Below are positions 8,332-15,533 of a DNA stretch of 29,188 nucleotides, in pieces. The first letter of the stretch is position 1. Each line of letters starts with the position of its first letter. The notes beneath the pieces were generated by a model. That model was not told the origin of the DNA. It saw only the letters and a program-made list of their open reading frames with translations, and made no database searches. Source of the DNA: an uncultured Acinetobacter sp. (GTDB taxonomy: Bacteria; Pseudomonadota; Gammaproteobacteria; Pseudomonadales; Moraxellaceae). Made by a program: the position numbers and the translations under genes. The DNA lies in assembly GCA_900771065.1 (NCBI GenBank), contig CAAGMP010000059.1, positions 1-29,188 on the forward strand, written 5' to 3'.

Positions 8332-9051
8332 TTATTTTTGAACTTTTTCCTCAATTTCTTCTACACTGTTATGACGCACATCTAAACCTTTGACCATGTA
8401 AATGACTTGTTCAGAAATATTACGCGCATGATCACCAATACGCTCTAAAGAACGCAATACCCACATCACATTAATAATTCGGGTAATGTGGCGTGGATCT
8501 TCAATCATATAGGTCATTAAAGTGCGGGTTGCTGATTGATATTCACGGTCAATATCGGCATCTGCCAATAAAACACGCAAAGCTTGATCAACATCTAAAC
8601 GCGCAAAAGCATCTAAAGCATCACGAATCATGACACGCACTTGATTACCAATATGGCGCGTTTCCATATAACCACGTGGTGACCCCCCTTCCTCACATAA
8701 ATTTTGTGCAATACGCGCAATTTTTGCAGCTTCATCGCCAATACGTTCCAAATCGGTATTGGCTTTTGACATAGCAATTACCATACGCAAATCAATTGCC
8801 GCAGGATGACGACGTGCCAAAATTAAAGTGAGCGCCTCATCAATTTCAGTTTCAAAACGATTCACCGTATTATCTTGAAACTGCACTTCAGTGGCTAAAG
8901 CTGCATCGGTATCTAATAAAGCATGAATTGCATTGGCTACTTGCTGCTCAACCAAGCCACCCATTGCCATGAATTTAGTATTAACTGCTTGTAAATCTTC
9001 ATTAAATTGTGAAGAAATATGATGTGATAAAATCGATGTATTTAAACTCAA
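8332..9051 (-). CDS. phoU: Phosphate-signalling regulator PhoU
   Basis: A 239-residue helical protein with two similar three-helix repeats. The two metal-binding motifs are ERIGDEAAKIARIA (about 102-115) and ERIGDHARNISEQV (about 204-217), characteristic of PhoU. PhoU connects the Pst phosphate transporter to the PhoR kinase and keeps the Pho regulon off when phosphate is plentiful. The start is a TTG at 9051, supported by GGAGG 8 bases upstream and by the HISSQFNEDL start typical of the family. No pst genes are beside it, so it is detached from the usual pstSCAB-phoU operon. A Pho box and -10 upstream suggest its own PhoB-driven promoter. Confidence 0.97.
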   Translation of the reverse strand: MSLNTSILSHHISSQFNEDLQAVNTKFMAMGGLVEQQVANAIHALLDTDAALATEVQFQDNTVNRFETEIDEALTLILARRHPAAIDLRMVIAMSKANTDLERIGDEAAKIARIAQNLCEEGGSPRGYMETRHIGNQVRVMIRDALDAFARLDVDQALRVLLADADIDREYQSATRTLMTYMIEDPRHITRIINVMWVLRSLERIGDHARNISEQVIYMVKGLDVRHNSVEEIEEKVQK

Positions 9052-9098
9052 AAGAACGCCCTCCGCAGGAACAAAATGAATAGCATAGATTCTTGAAT

Positions 9099-9133
9099 AT
9101 TAAATCATGTTGAACATGACTATTTTATGACAA
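9099..9133 (-). promoter_or_regulatory. Pho box and -10 of phoU
   Basis: Read on the minus strand, TTGTCAT-AAAA-TAGTCAT (9133 to 9116) resembles the PhoB box CTGTCAT-N4-CTGTCAT, with 6/7 and 5/7 matches in the two half-sites. Eleven bases later comes TTTAAT (9104 to 9099), one mismatch from TATAAT. The box takes the place of a -35, as in known PhoB-activated promoters. A perfect inverted repeat TCATGTT-G-AACATGA (9105-9119) overlaps the box. Confidence 0.65.
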
Positions 9134-9145
9134 AGCCATCTTGCA

Positions 9146-9535
9146 TTAATTGTTCGCTGCGTTACGTGGCACCATTGGGCATTTTTGATATTGAGCCATT
9201 TGTAAAATCGCTTCTTGCTCACCCAATAAACGTGCCAATTCGGTATTTTTTGTCGTTGAAGATTGCCCCATATTCACTGAAACACTTGGACCAAAGCCCC
9301 AACCCGAACGACTCCAACCACCGCCTAGACCTAATCCAACCCCAACCCCTGTGGTTTTTGGTGTTTCTACGCCATTGTTGATATATTCTTGTAAACGGTT
9401 ATATTCCATTTGCAACTGCACACAGCTAAAAGTTTCGTATTTCAATGGCGAAACATAAGCAGGTTTCACTGCACTGACACACGCAGTCAATGCAACTGAA
9501 CTGGTTAATGTACACGCAATCAGCCATTTTTTCAT
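9146..9535 (-). CDS. Small putative lipoprotein, glycine-rich
   Basis: A 129-residue protein with a lipoprotein signal peptide: KK at the N-terminus, a hydrophobic core and the lipobox LTAC, with Cys19 as the lipidated residue. The mature part has a polar segment with a QLQMEYNRLQEY helix (about 41-52), a glycine-rich stretch around GVGVGLGLGGG (about 63-73), and a second helix ELARLLGEQEAIL (about 99-111), which is followed by further cysteine and proline residues. Serine after the lipidated cysteine region (CVS) argues against inner-membrane retention by the Asp+2 rule. AAGGA lies 7 bases before the ATG. I do not recognise the family. It is 11 bases downstream of the SirB2-like gene on the same strand, so it may be co-transcribed with it. 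Confidence 0.85.
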   Translation of the reverse strand: MKKWLIACTLTSSVALTACVSAVKPAYVSPLKYETFSCVQLQMEYNRLQEYINNGVETPKTTGVGVGLGLGGGWSRSGWGFGPSVSVNMGQSSTTKNTELARLLGEQEAILQMAQYQKCPMVPRNAANN

Positions 9536-9545
9536 TTTGAATTCC

Positions 9546-9929
9546 TTAATTAAATGTTGGACGTAAAATCACTAAGGCATAAATCGCAAAAAATGCTGCC
9601 ATCGCAATAATCCAACCTGCACGGCGTTGCACCAATAAAATTTGCGGATCTTTTTTATAAGCTTTCATTAACGAAGATAACATGACAAAAAATAAAATAA
9701 TTTTTGCATAAAACCATGTCGAAATTTGAAAATGCGCCAACCACAACAAAACCACACCAGTTAAAACCACCAAAGTCAAAGCACCATGTTGTAATGCCAC
9801 AAACAAGGTTCTAAAACGCTCAAATGCTTGGCTATCTTGCGTAAATAAGCTCAGACCACGACTCAACAAAGCAATAAACAACAAAACAACTGTAATAAAA
9901 TGCAAATTGAGCCAAATACTTGCACTCAT
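9546..9929 (-). CDS. SirB2-family small membrane protein
   Basis: A 127-residue protein with four hydrophobic segments (about 5-26, 46-66, 72-90 and 103-122) separated by short charged loops, including a conserved-looking RRAGW before the last helix. Length, four-helix topology and the N-terminal LNLHF-type start match the SirB2 family, named after a Salmonella gene linked to invasion gene expression but without a known biochemical role. The ATG overlaps the bolA stop as ATGA, so translation is coupled to bolA. Family assignment is moderately sure; function is unknown. Confidence 0.8.
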   Translation of the reverse strand: MSASIWLNLHFITVVLLFIALLSRGLSLFTQDSQAFERFRTLFVALQHGALTLVVLTGVVLLWLAHFQISTWFYAKIILFFVMLSSLMKAYKKDPQILLVQRRAGWIIAMAAFFAIYALVILRPTFN

Positions 9930-10243
9930 GAGGCATCACCTTGAGGTGCATGCGCGCAATTTGGGCTTGGTAATGGTTGATCATGCCATTCAGATGGCAC
10001 AAAAGCATGAATTGCTAAAGCATGAATTTTTCCAGAACCTAATAAATCGCCTACTGCGGCATACACTTTTTGATGACGTTGTACTAAGCGCAAACCTGCA
10101 AAAACCTCACTGACAATAATCACTTTAAAATGCGACTCTTTACCAGGGAAATAACCGCCATGCCCTGCCGATTCATTTTCTACACTTAAAATGCTGGGTG
10201 CTAAAGTTTGTAAACGTGCTATTAATTGAGTTTCAAATTGCAT
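9926..10243 (-). CDS. BolA family protein
   Basis: A 105-residue BolA-fold protein. The core has the SHFKVIIVSEVFAGLRLVQRHQKVY region, the conserved RHQ, and the GKIHALAIHAF strand-helix segment. BolA proteins bind monothiol glutaredoxins through a shared iron-sulfur cluster and affect morphology and stress responses. Two ATGs are in frame. The downstream one at 10243 is chosen because AGGA is 6 bases before it, whereas it abuts the ATG at 10249. A TATACT -10 for the minus strand lies at 10273-10278. The C-terminal tail is rich in proline and histidine. The next gene overlaps by 4 bases. Confidence 0.93.
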   Translation of the reverse strand: MQFETQLIARLQTLAPSILSVENESAGHGGYFPGKESHFKVIIVSEVFAGLRLVQRHQKVYAAVGDLLGSGKIHALAIHAFVPSEWHDQPLPSPNCAHAPQGDAS

Positions 10244-10318
10244 GATCATTCCTAATCACTAAAATTAAACTTAGTATACCGATTGCACTGAGTTTTCCAT
10301 ACCAAAATAGCTTTGCCA

Positions 10319-10327
10319 TGTTAGAAT
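10319..10327 (+). promoter_or_regulatory. Extended -10 promoter of the thiC transcript
   Basis: TG-T-TAGAAT is an extended -10 element with one mismatch to TATAAT. The expected start is about 10334, exactly at the first base of the riboswitch P1 stem, which supports it. No strong -35 is visible, as is common for extended -10 promoters. Confidence 0.6.
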
Positions 10328-10334
10328 GACCACA

Positions 10335-10429
10335 GCTTGACGGAGCGCGAGTAATTCCTCGCTGAGATCATCTAATGAAGATGAGTACCGTTGAACCTGA
10401 TCAGGTTAAAACCTGCGTAGGAATCAAGC
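10335..10429 (+). promoter_or_regulatory. TPP riboswitch (THI element) controlling thiC
   Basis: The conserved thi-box elements are all present in order: GCTGAGAT (10361-10368), ACCGTTGAACCTGATC (10387-10402), and AGGTTAAAACCTGCGTAGGAA (10403-10423) as the pyrophosphate-sensing half. The closing stem P1 is GCTTGA (10335-10340) with TCAAGC (10424-10429). It binds thiamine pyrophosphate and turns down thiC. No terminator with a T run follows in the 80 bases before thiC, so control is more likely at translation initiation or by Rho. The stretch 10474-10482 is perfectly complementary to the 3' side of P1 (10421-10429) and could form the competing structure. Confidence 0.97.
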
Positions 10430-10509
10430 CACCACAAACTTAGCCTTGCTTTATCTGCCACGTTTTTGGTCGTGCTTGATTCGTTGATGTCATTCATAAG
10501 GATTAGGTA

Positions 10510-12405
10510 ATGAACCAATTAACGAATCTGTCTTCCGCTGATATTTCAGCACAACATGAACAAGATGCCAAAGATTTAACTCGAATTTTACCCGCATCCA
10601 AAAAAGTCTACATTCAAGGTTCACGTCCAGATATTCAAGTGCCTATGCGTGAAATTGCACTCACAGATACGCCAACAGGTTTAGGTGGCGAAAAAAATTT
10701 ACCAATCATGGTTTACGATACTTCGGGTGCATATACCGATCCGAATATCAACATTGATTTAAATAAAGGTTTACCTGATATTCGTGATGCGTGGATTGAA
10801 GAACGTAACGATACAGAAATTTTGGAACAATTAACTTCTAAATTTGGACAAGAACGTTTACGCGATATTCGTACTGCTGATATTCGTTTTGCCCATATTC
10901 AAAAGCCACGTCGTGCCAAACGCGGTCAAAACGTCACTCAAATGCATTATGCGAAAAAAGGCATCATCACCCCTGAAATGGAATATATTGCAATCCGTGA
11001 AAATCAGCGTCAGCGTGAAGGGGTTGATATGCGCCAACATGCAGGACAAAATTTTGGTGCGCAAAATTTAAAAGAAATTACCCCTGAATTTGTACGTCAA
11101 GAAGTTGCCGCAGGTCGTGCCATTATTCCTGCCAACATCAACCATCCTGAATGTGAACCTATGATTATTGGACGCAATTTTTTAGTGAAAATTAATGCCA
11201 ACATTGGGAATTCTGCATTGGGTTCAAGCATTGATGAAGAAGTAGCTAAAATGACGTGGGCAACCCGTTGGGGTGCAGACACAATTATGGATTTATCGAC
11301 AGGTAAAAATATCCATGAAACCCGTGAATGGATTATTCGCAATTCACCTGTTCCAATTGGCACTGTCCCAATTTATCAAGCACTTGAAAAAGTAGATGGC
11401 ATTGCAGAAAATTTAACTTGGGAAATTTTCAAAGACACCTTAATTGAACAAGCTGAACAAGGTGTCGATTACTTTACCATTCATGCAGGGGTGTTGTTAC
11501 GCTATGTCCCATTAACCGCAAATCGCTTAACAGGTATTGTTTCGCGTGGTGGTTCTATCATGGCGCAGTGGTGTTTAGCCCATCATGAAGAAAACTTTTT
11601 ATATACGCACTTTGATGAAATTTGCGAAATTATGAAAGCCTATGATGTGTCATTTAGCTTAGGCGATGGTTTACGTCCGGGTTGTATTCAAGATGCCAAT
11701 GATGAAGCACAATTTAGTGAACTACGGACTTTAGGTGAGTTGACTCATCGTGCTTGGGAACATGATGTGCAAGTCATGATTGAAGGTCCGGGACATGTTC
11801 CAATGCACATGATTAAAGAAAATATGGATTTGCAGCTTGAAGTCTGTAAAGAAGCCCCATTTTACACATTAGGTCCTTTAACCACAGATATTGCACCGGG
11901 TTATGATCATATTACTTCTGCAATTGGTGCAGCCATGATTGGTTGGTATGGCACAGCTATGCTTTGCTATGTAACACCAAAAGAGCATTTGGGCTTACCA
12001 AATAAAAAAGATGTCAAAGATGGCATTATTACTTACAAAATTGCAGCACACGCTGCCGATTTAGCCAAAGGTCATCCGGGTGCACAAGCACGAGACAATG
12101 CTTTATCTAAGGCACGTTTTGAATTCCGCTGGGAAGATCAATTTAATTTAAGTTTAGACCCCGATACTGCGCGTAGCATGCACGATGAAACCATGCCAAA
12201 AGAAGCGCATAAATCAGCTCATTTTTGTTCAATGTGTGGACCAAAATTTTGTTCAATGAAGATTACGCAAAATGTGCGTGATTACTCAAAAAATTTAAAT
12301 AATGCCGAAGATTTAAATGAACAAAATCAAAACATTGAACAAGGTTTACAGTCTATGAAAACCACTTATCTAGAACAAGGCAAAAAGTTGTATCACAAAG
12401 TGTAA
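10510..12405 (+). CDS. thiC: Phosphomethylpyrimidine synthase ThiC
   Basis: A 631-residue enzyme, full length for the bacterial family. It converts aminoimidazole ribotide to the hydroxymethylpyrimidine phosphate moiety of thiamine by a non-canonical radical SAM reaction. The C-terminal CSMCGPKFC (Cys573, Cys576, Cys581) is the CX2CX4C motif that holds the 4Fe-4S cluster. Other signatures are YDTSGAYTDP near residue 78, the MDLSTG stretch, and EGPGHVPMH. The N-terminal extension before the catalytic domain is usual in proteobacteria. The ATG at 10510 follows AAGGA and TAGG. It is the only thiamine gene in the window and is controlled by the upstream riboswitch. Confidence 0.99.
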   Translation: MNQLTNLSSADISAQHEQDAKDLTRILPASKKVYIQGSRPDIQVPMREIALTDTPTGLGGEKNLPIMVYDTSGAYTDPNINIDLNKGLPDIRDAWIEERNDTEILEQLTSKFGQERLRDIRTADIRFAHIQKPRRAKRGQNVTQMHYAKKGIITPEMEYIAIRENQRQREGVDMRQHAGQNFGAQNLKEITPEFVRQEVAAGRAIIPANINHPECEPMIIGRNFLVKINANIGNSALGSSIDEEVAKMTWATRWGADTIMDLSTGKNIHETREWIIRNSPVPIGTVPIYQALEKVDGIAENLTWEIFKDTLIEQAEQGVDYFTIHAGVLLRYVPLTANRLTGIVSRGGSIMAQWCLAHHEENFLYTHFDEICEIMKAYDVSFSLGDGLRPGCIQDANDEAQFSELRTLGELTHRAWEHDVQVMIEGPGHVPMHMIKENMDLQLEVCKEAPFYTLGPLTTDIAPGYDHITSAIGAAMIGWYGTAMLCYVTPKEHLGLPNKKDVKDGIITYKIAAHAADLAKGHPGAQARDNALSKARFEFRWEDQFNLSLDPDTARSMHDETMPKEAHKSAHFCSMCGPKFCSMKITQNVRDYSKNLNNAEDLNEQNQNIEQGLQSMKTTYLEQGKKLYHKV

Positions 12406-12415
12406 ATTTCATAAA

Positions 12416-12471
12416 AAACAGTTTGTGTTCATCCAAAACTTAGTTAGGATGACACAAGCTGTTTAGATTTT
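12416..12471 (+). terminator. Hairpin terminator after thiC
   Basis: A long imperfect inverted repeat: AAACAGTTTGTGTTCATCC (12416-12434) pairs with GGATGACACAAGCTGTTT (12447-12464), broken by one G-U pair and one bulged base. It is followed by AGATTTT. The T tract is short and interrupted, so it may be a leaky terminator. It ends only 7 bases before the first possible start of nudF. Confidence 0.7.
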
Positions 12472-13086
12472 ATGATTATGAACATTATTGAACGTGCTTC
12501 TTATGCTAAAAAAGATTACAACATTCAGCATCGCGAATATGTATATCAAGGTTTTGTACAAGTTGAAAAAGTCAGTTTAGTTCATCGGCTTTTTCATCAA
12601 AATAATTTTACTCCCGTTTTACAACGTGAATTAATTTGCCGTCCCGAAGCTGCGGGCGTACTGATTTATAATGATCAACAACAAAAATTTGCTTTAATTG
12701 AACAATTTCGCATTGGTGCAATTGATGATGCACATTCACCTTGGCAACTCGAAATTATTGCAGGTATTTTAGACGATCAAGAATCGCCTGAAAGCTGTAT
12801 TTGCCGTGAAGCACGCGAAGAATCGGGTTGTGAACTATACGATATTCAGTTTTTATTTCGTTTTTACCCTTCTGCGGGTGCATGTTCTGAAATTTTCCAT
12901 TTGTATGCAGCACAAGCCAATTTACCTGAACAAGGTGGTGTTTTTGGTGTTGAAAATGAAGGAGAAAATATTCAATTACATCTGTTTAACTACGCCGATA
13001 TTGATACATTATTAAACAATGGGCGTTTAAGCAATGCACCTGTCATTATGGCTTTACAATGGCTACAACAGCACGTTTCAAATTAA
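12472..13086 (+). CDS. nudF: ADP-ribose pyrophosphatase (Nudix hydrolase)
   Basis: A 204-residue Nudix hydrolase. The complete Nudix box GX5EX7REUXEEXGU is readable around residues 103-125 (GILDDQE...REAREESGC), which provides the magnesium ligands. The rest aligns in style with E. coli NudF: the LIEQFRIGA segment before the box, and ALQWLQ at the C-terminus. It hydrolyses ADP-ribose to AMP and ribose 5-phosphate. Two ATGs (12472 and 12478) are equally plausible; no Shine-Dalgarno sequence precedes either, because the thiC hairpin ends just upstream. cpdA follows after 21 bases, the same pairing as in enterobacteria and pseudomonads. Confidence 0.95.
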   Translation: MIMNIIERASYAKKDYNIQHREYVYQGFVQVEKVSLVHRLFHQNNFTPVLQRELICRPEAAGVLIYNDQQQKFALIEQFRIGAIDDAHSPWQLEIIAGILDDQESPESCICREAREESGCELYDIQFLFRFYPSAGACSEIFHLYAAQANLPEQGGVFGVENEGENIQLHLFNYADIDTLLNNGRLSNAPVIMALQWLQQHVSN

Positions 13087-13107
13087 AAAATGATTTTAGG
13101 GGAATCA

Positions 13108-13914
13108 ATGACTGTATTAAAAAGTGACCCGTCACCCTGTTATACACTCATTCAAATCACAGATACGCATTTAATGTCTAAAGCAGAGTTGAGTTTTGCG
13201 ACTTTATATCCTGCTCAATCGTTTGAGCGCGTTTTAGTCCATATTCAAAGGCATTACCCACAAACCGATTTGATTTTGCATACAGGTGATTTAGCTCAAG
13301 AACCGATTGCAGCAACGTATGAATATTATTTGCGCTGTATGAACCAACTTGGGCTTAATTATTGTCAAATTCCGGGCAATCATGATGATGCACAATATTT
13401 TCCGTTTTACCAAAATCAGCGTGATGTTCAAGCATTACATTTAGGTAAATGGAGCATTATTTTACTCAATAGCCAAGTTGAAGATAAAATTTTTGGCGAA
13501 ATTTCAGCAACACAGCAAAGTCAACTTCAACAACTGCTTGATCAATATTCAGAACAACATATTATTGTCAGCTTGCATCATCATCCTTTTCCGATGCAGT
13601 CAAAATGGATTGACGCGCATATTTTACAAAATACAGATCAATTGCTTGAAATATTAGCGCCTTATCAAAATATTAAACTGATTTTGTGTGGGCATGTTCA
13701 TCAAGATTCAGTTCATTATTGGCAAAATTTGGCGTGCTACTCTACACCCTCTACTTCAGTGCAATTTAAACCGCATAGCGAAGATTTTGCACTTGATGAA
13801 ATGGAAATTGGTTATCGGGTATTGTATTTAAAGCCCGATGGCAGTTACGAAACACAAATTCAACGCATAAAGGAAGATTTGGCAAAAATAAATTTACAAA
13901 TTTCAGAATACTAG
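13108..13914 (+). CDS. cpdA: 3',5'-cyclic AMP phosphodiesterase (class III)
   Basis: A 268-residue calcineurin-like metallophosphoesterase. Metal-binding motifs are in order: DTH (Asp19, His21), GD (Gly60-Asp61), GNHDD (90-94), the HHHPFP segment (about 161-166) and GHVHQD (about 202-207). Together with its place after nudF this fits CpdA, which hydrolyses cAMP and limits CRP/Vfr signalling. The ATG at 13108 has AGGGGA in front of it; the upstream ATG at 13090 has none. Nucleotide specificity is inferred from family and context. A T-rich stretch after the stop (13918-13935) has no hairpin, so its terminator is unclear. Confidence 0.93.
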   Translation: MTVLKSDPSPCYTLIQITDTHLMSKAELSFATLYPAQSFERVLVHIQRHYPQTDLILHTGDLAQEPIAATYEYYLRCMNQLGLNYCQIPGNHDDAQYFPFYQNQRDVQALHLGKWSIILLNSQVEDKIFGEISATQQSQLQQLLDQYSEQHIIVSLHHHPFPMQSKWIDAHILQNTDQLLEILAPYQNIKLILCGHVHQDSVHYWQNLACYSTPSTSVQFKPHSEDFALDEMEIGYRVLYLKPDGSYETQIQRIKEDLAKINLQISEY

Positions 13915-13964
13915 CTTTTATTTTTATTTTTTTTGCATTAGTTTAATGGCGCAAAAACCCAACA

Positions 13965-13987
13965 TGATCAATTGATATCATTGATCA
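13965..13987. repeat. Inverted repeat upstream of dksA
   Basis: TGATCAA (13965-13971) and TTGATCA (13981-13987) are perfect inverted 7-base arms around a 9-base spacer that itself holds the palindrome TGATATCA. It lies about 30 bases upstream of the candidate dksA -10, a place suited to an operator. It has no T run on the plus strand, so it is not an obvious terminator for cpdA. Confidence 0.5.
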
Positions 13988-14015
13988 AAGACTATCAAAA
14001 TAGCTAAAAACTCTA

Positions 14016-14033
14016 TATGATGACGCCCCCGAG
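14016..14033 (+). promoter_or_regulatory. Candidate dksA promoter with GC-rich discriminator
   Basis: TATGAT (14016-14021) matches the -10 consensus at 5 of 6 positions and is directly followed by GACGCCCCCGAG in an otherwise AT-rich spacer. A GC-rich discriminator after the -10 is typical of promoters repressed by ppGpp and DksA. The -35 is weak (TATCAA at 17 bases). The leader of about 90 bases contains a small hairpin GCATAT-N6-ATATGC (14079-14096). Confidence 0.45.
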
Positions 14034-14117
14034 AGCTTATTTTCAATCGAAAAACTCTTGCTGATCACCATATTTTTTGCATATTTGAAGATATGCGTAT
14101 GATGAGGAATGCCCTAC

Positions 14118-14642
14118 ATGGCACATGACAATCAAAATCCAATCTTGGACGAACAGCCTGATGTTCTAGAAGAAAAAGCAACAAAACGCACGCGTAAGCC
14201 AAAACCAAAATCAGAAAATGGTTCAACTGCAAGCTTATTTGGTATTGAACCTTATCAGCCGAAAAAAAATGAAGAATACATGTCTGAAGGTCAGCTTGCG
14301 CATTTCCGCCAAATTTTATTGGCTTGGAAAGAGGAGCTCATGTCTGAAGTTGATCGAACATTAAACACCATGCAAGATGAAAGTGCTGCTTTGCCTGATG
14401 TCAATGACCGTGCAACACAAGAGGAAGAATTTGCAATTGAATTACGTACCCGTGATCGTGAACGTAAATTGATTCGTAAAATCGAACAATCTCTTGAAGC
14501 CATTAAAAATGATGATTATGGTTTTTGTGAAACCTGCGGTATTGAAATTGGCTTGCGTCGTTTAGAAGCACGTCCAACAGCAACACTGTGCATTGACTGC
14601 AAAACACTTGCTGAAATCAAAGAGAAACAAAATAACGGTTAA
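14118..14642 (+). CDS. dksA: RNA polymerase-binding transcription factor DksA
   Basis: A 174-residue protein. A lysine/arginine-rich N-terminal tail (about 18-40) precedes the coiled coil with the acidic tip PDVNDRA, the equivalent of the E. coli tip that reaches into the RNA polymerase secondary channel. A four-cysteine zinc finger follows (CETCG and CIDC around residues 140-164). With ppGpp it lowers stable RNA promoters and raises amino acid promoters. The ATG at 14118 is chosen because GAGGA is 9 bases upstream; the ATG at 14109 directly abuts it. gluQRS follows after 3 bases, as in many gammaproteobacteria. Confidence 0.98.
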   Translation: MAHDNQNPILDEQPDVLEEKATKRTRKPKPKSENGSTASLFGIEPYQPKKNEEYMSEGQLAHFRQILLAWKEELMSEVDRTLNTMQDESAALPDVNDRATQEEEFAIELRTRDRERKLIRKIEQSLEAIKNDDYGFCETCGIEIGLRRLEARPTATLCIDCKTLAEIKEKQNNG

Positions 14643-14645
14643 AAC

Positions 14646-15533
14646 GTGAAATTGCAAAAAACAATGCCATCACGTTACTGTGGGCGTTTTGCACCTTCAC
14701 CAACAGGACCATTACATTTTGGTTCGCTCATTACTGCGCTTGCAAGTTACTGCGATGCCAAAGCCAATCATGGGCTTTGGCACGTTCGTATTGAAGACAC
14801 CGACATTCCCCGCATTTTTCCCGACAGTGAAAGCCATATTTTAAAAGCTATTGATGCTTTTGGCTTTGAGCCTGACTCTGAGATTATTTTCCAAAAAAAT
14901 CGGCTGGAAATTTATGAATCGGTTTTAGAACAACTTTTTGCTCAAGATTTGATTTACGCCTGTCAATGCACACGTAAAATGCTTGGTTCTAACCATATTT
15001 ATGCGGGAACATGTCGTCATTTAAAACTTGGGCTACAAAATCAAGCTATTCGGTTACGTGTCCAAGATCAATTGATTTGTTTTGATGATCGTTTACAAGG
15101 TCGGCATTGTTCTAATTTATTTTATGATTTAGGTGATTTTGTTTTAAAACGCCGTGATGGCATTATAAATTATCAATTGGCCGTAGTGGTAGACGATTAT
15201 TTGCAAGGCATTACCCACGTCGTTCGTGGTGCAGATTTACTCGATAATACAACACGTCAAATTTGGTTAGGGCAGCTGTTGAACTACCCGCGTTTAAATT
15301 ATTTGCATTTACCTTTAGCGATGAATGCACAAGGTCAAAAATTATCTAAACAAAATTTGGCACATGCGCTCGATTTAAACCAAGCTGCGCCATTATTACA
15401 ACAGGCTTTACACGCTTTGCATCAACCTCATGTTGAATTGGATCAACCTCATAAAATGCTGCAACAAGCCATTGCACAATGGGATGTTACAGCCATTCCC
15501 GCCCAAACTTCTTTGACAGGAATTTATGAATAA
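14646..15533 (+). CDS. gluQRS: Glutamyl-Q tRNA(Asp) synthetase
   Basis: A 295-residue paralogue of the glutamyl-tRNA synthetase catalytic domain that lacks an anticodon-binding domain. It attaches glutamate to queuosine in tRNA-Asp. Motifs are RFAPSPTGPLHFGSL (14-28, HIGH-type), the zinc site Cys106-X-Cys108 with Tyr119 and Cys123, the VVDDYLQGITHVVRGADL segment, and KLSKQ (232-236, KMSKS-type). The GTG at 14646 starts 3 bases after dksA and suggests coupling; an ATG at 14664 is the alternative, and neither has a clear Shine-Dalgarno sequence. The 3' end overlaps the convergent ftsW stop by 10 bases. Confidence 0.96.
   Translation: MKLQKTMPSRYCGRFAPSPTGPLHFGSLITALASYCDAKANHGLWHVRIEDTDIPRIFPDSESHILKAIDAFGFEPDSEIIFQKNRLEIYESVLEQLFAQDLIYACQCTRKMLGSNHIYAGTCRHLKLGLQNQAIRLRVQDQLICFDDRLQGRHCSNLFYDLGDFVLKRRDGIINYQLAVVVDDYLQGITHVVRGADLLDNTTRQIWLGQLLNYPRLNYLHLPLAMNAQGQKLSKQNLAHALDLNQAAPLLQQALHALHQPHVELDQPHKMLQQAIAQWDVTAIPAQTSLTGIYE

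Noticed and set aside
10844..11363. Open frames on both strands inside thiC
   Set aside because: They lie within a clearly conserved gene, have no ribosome sites and no recognisable product; they are by-products of its codon use.
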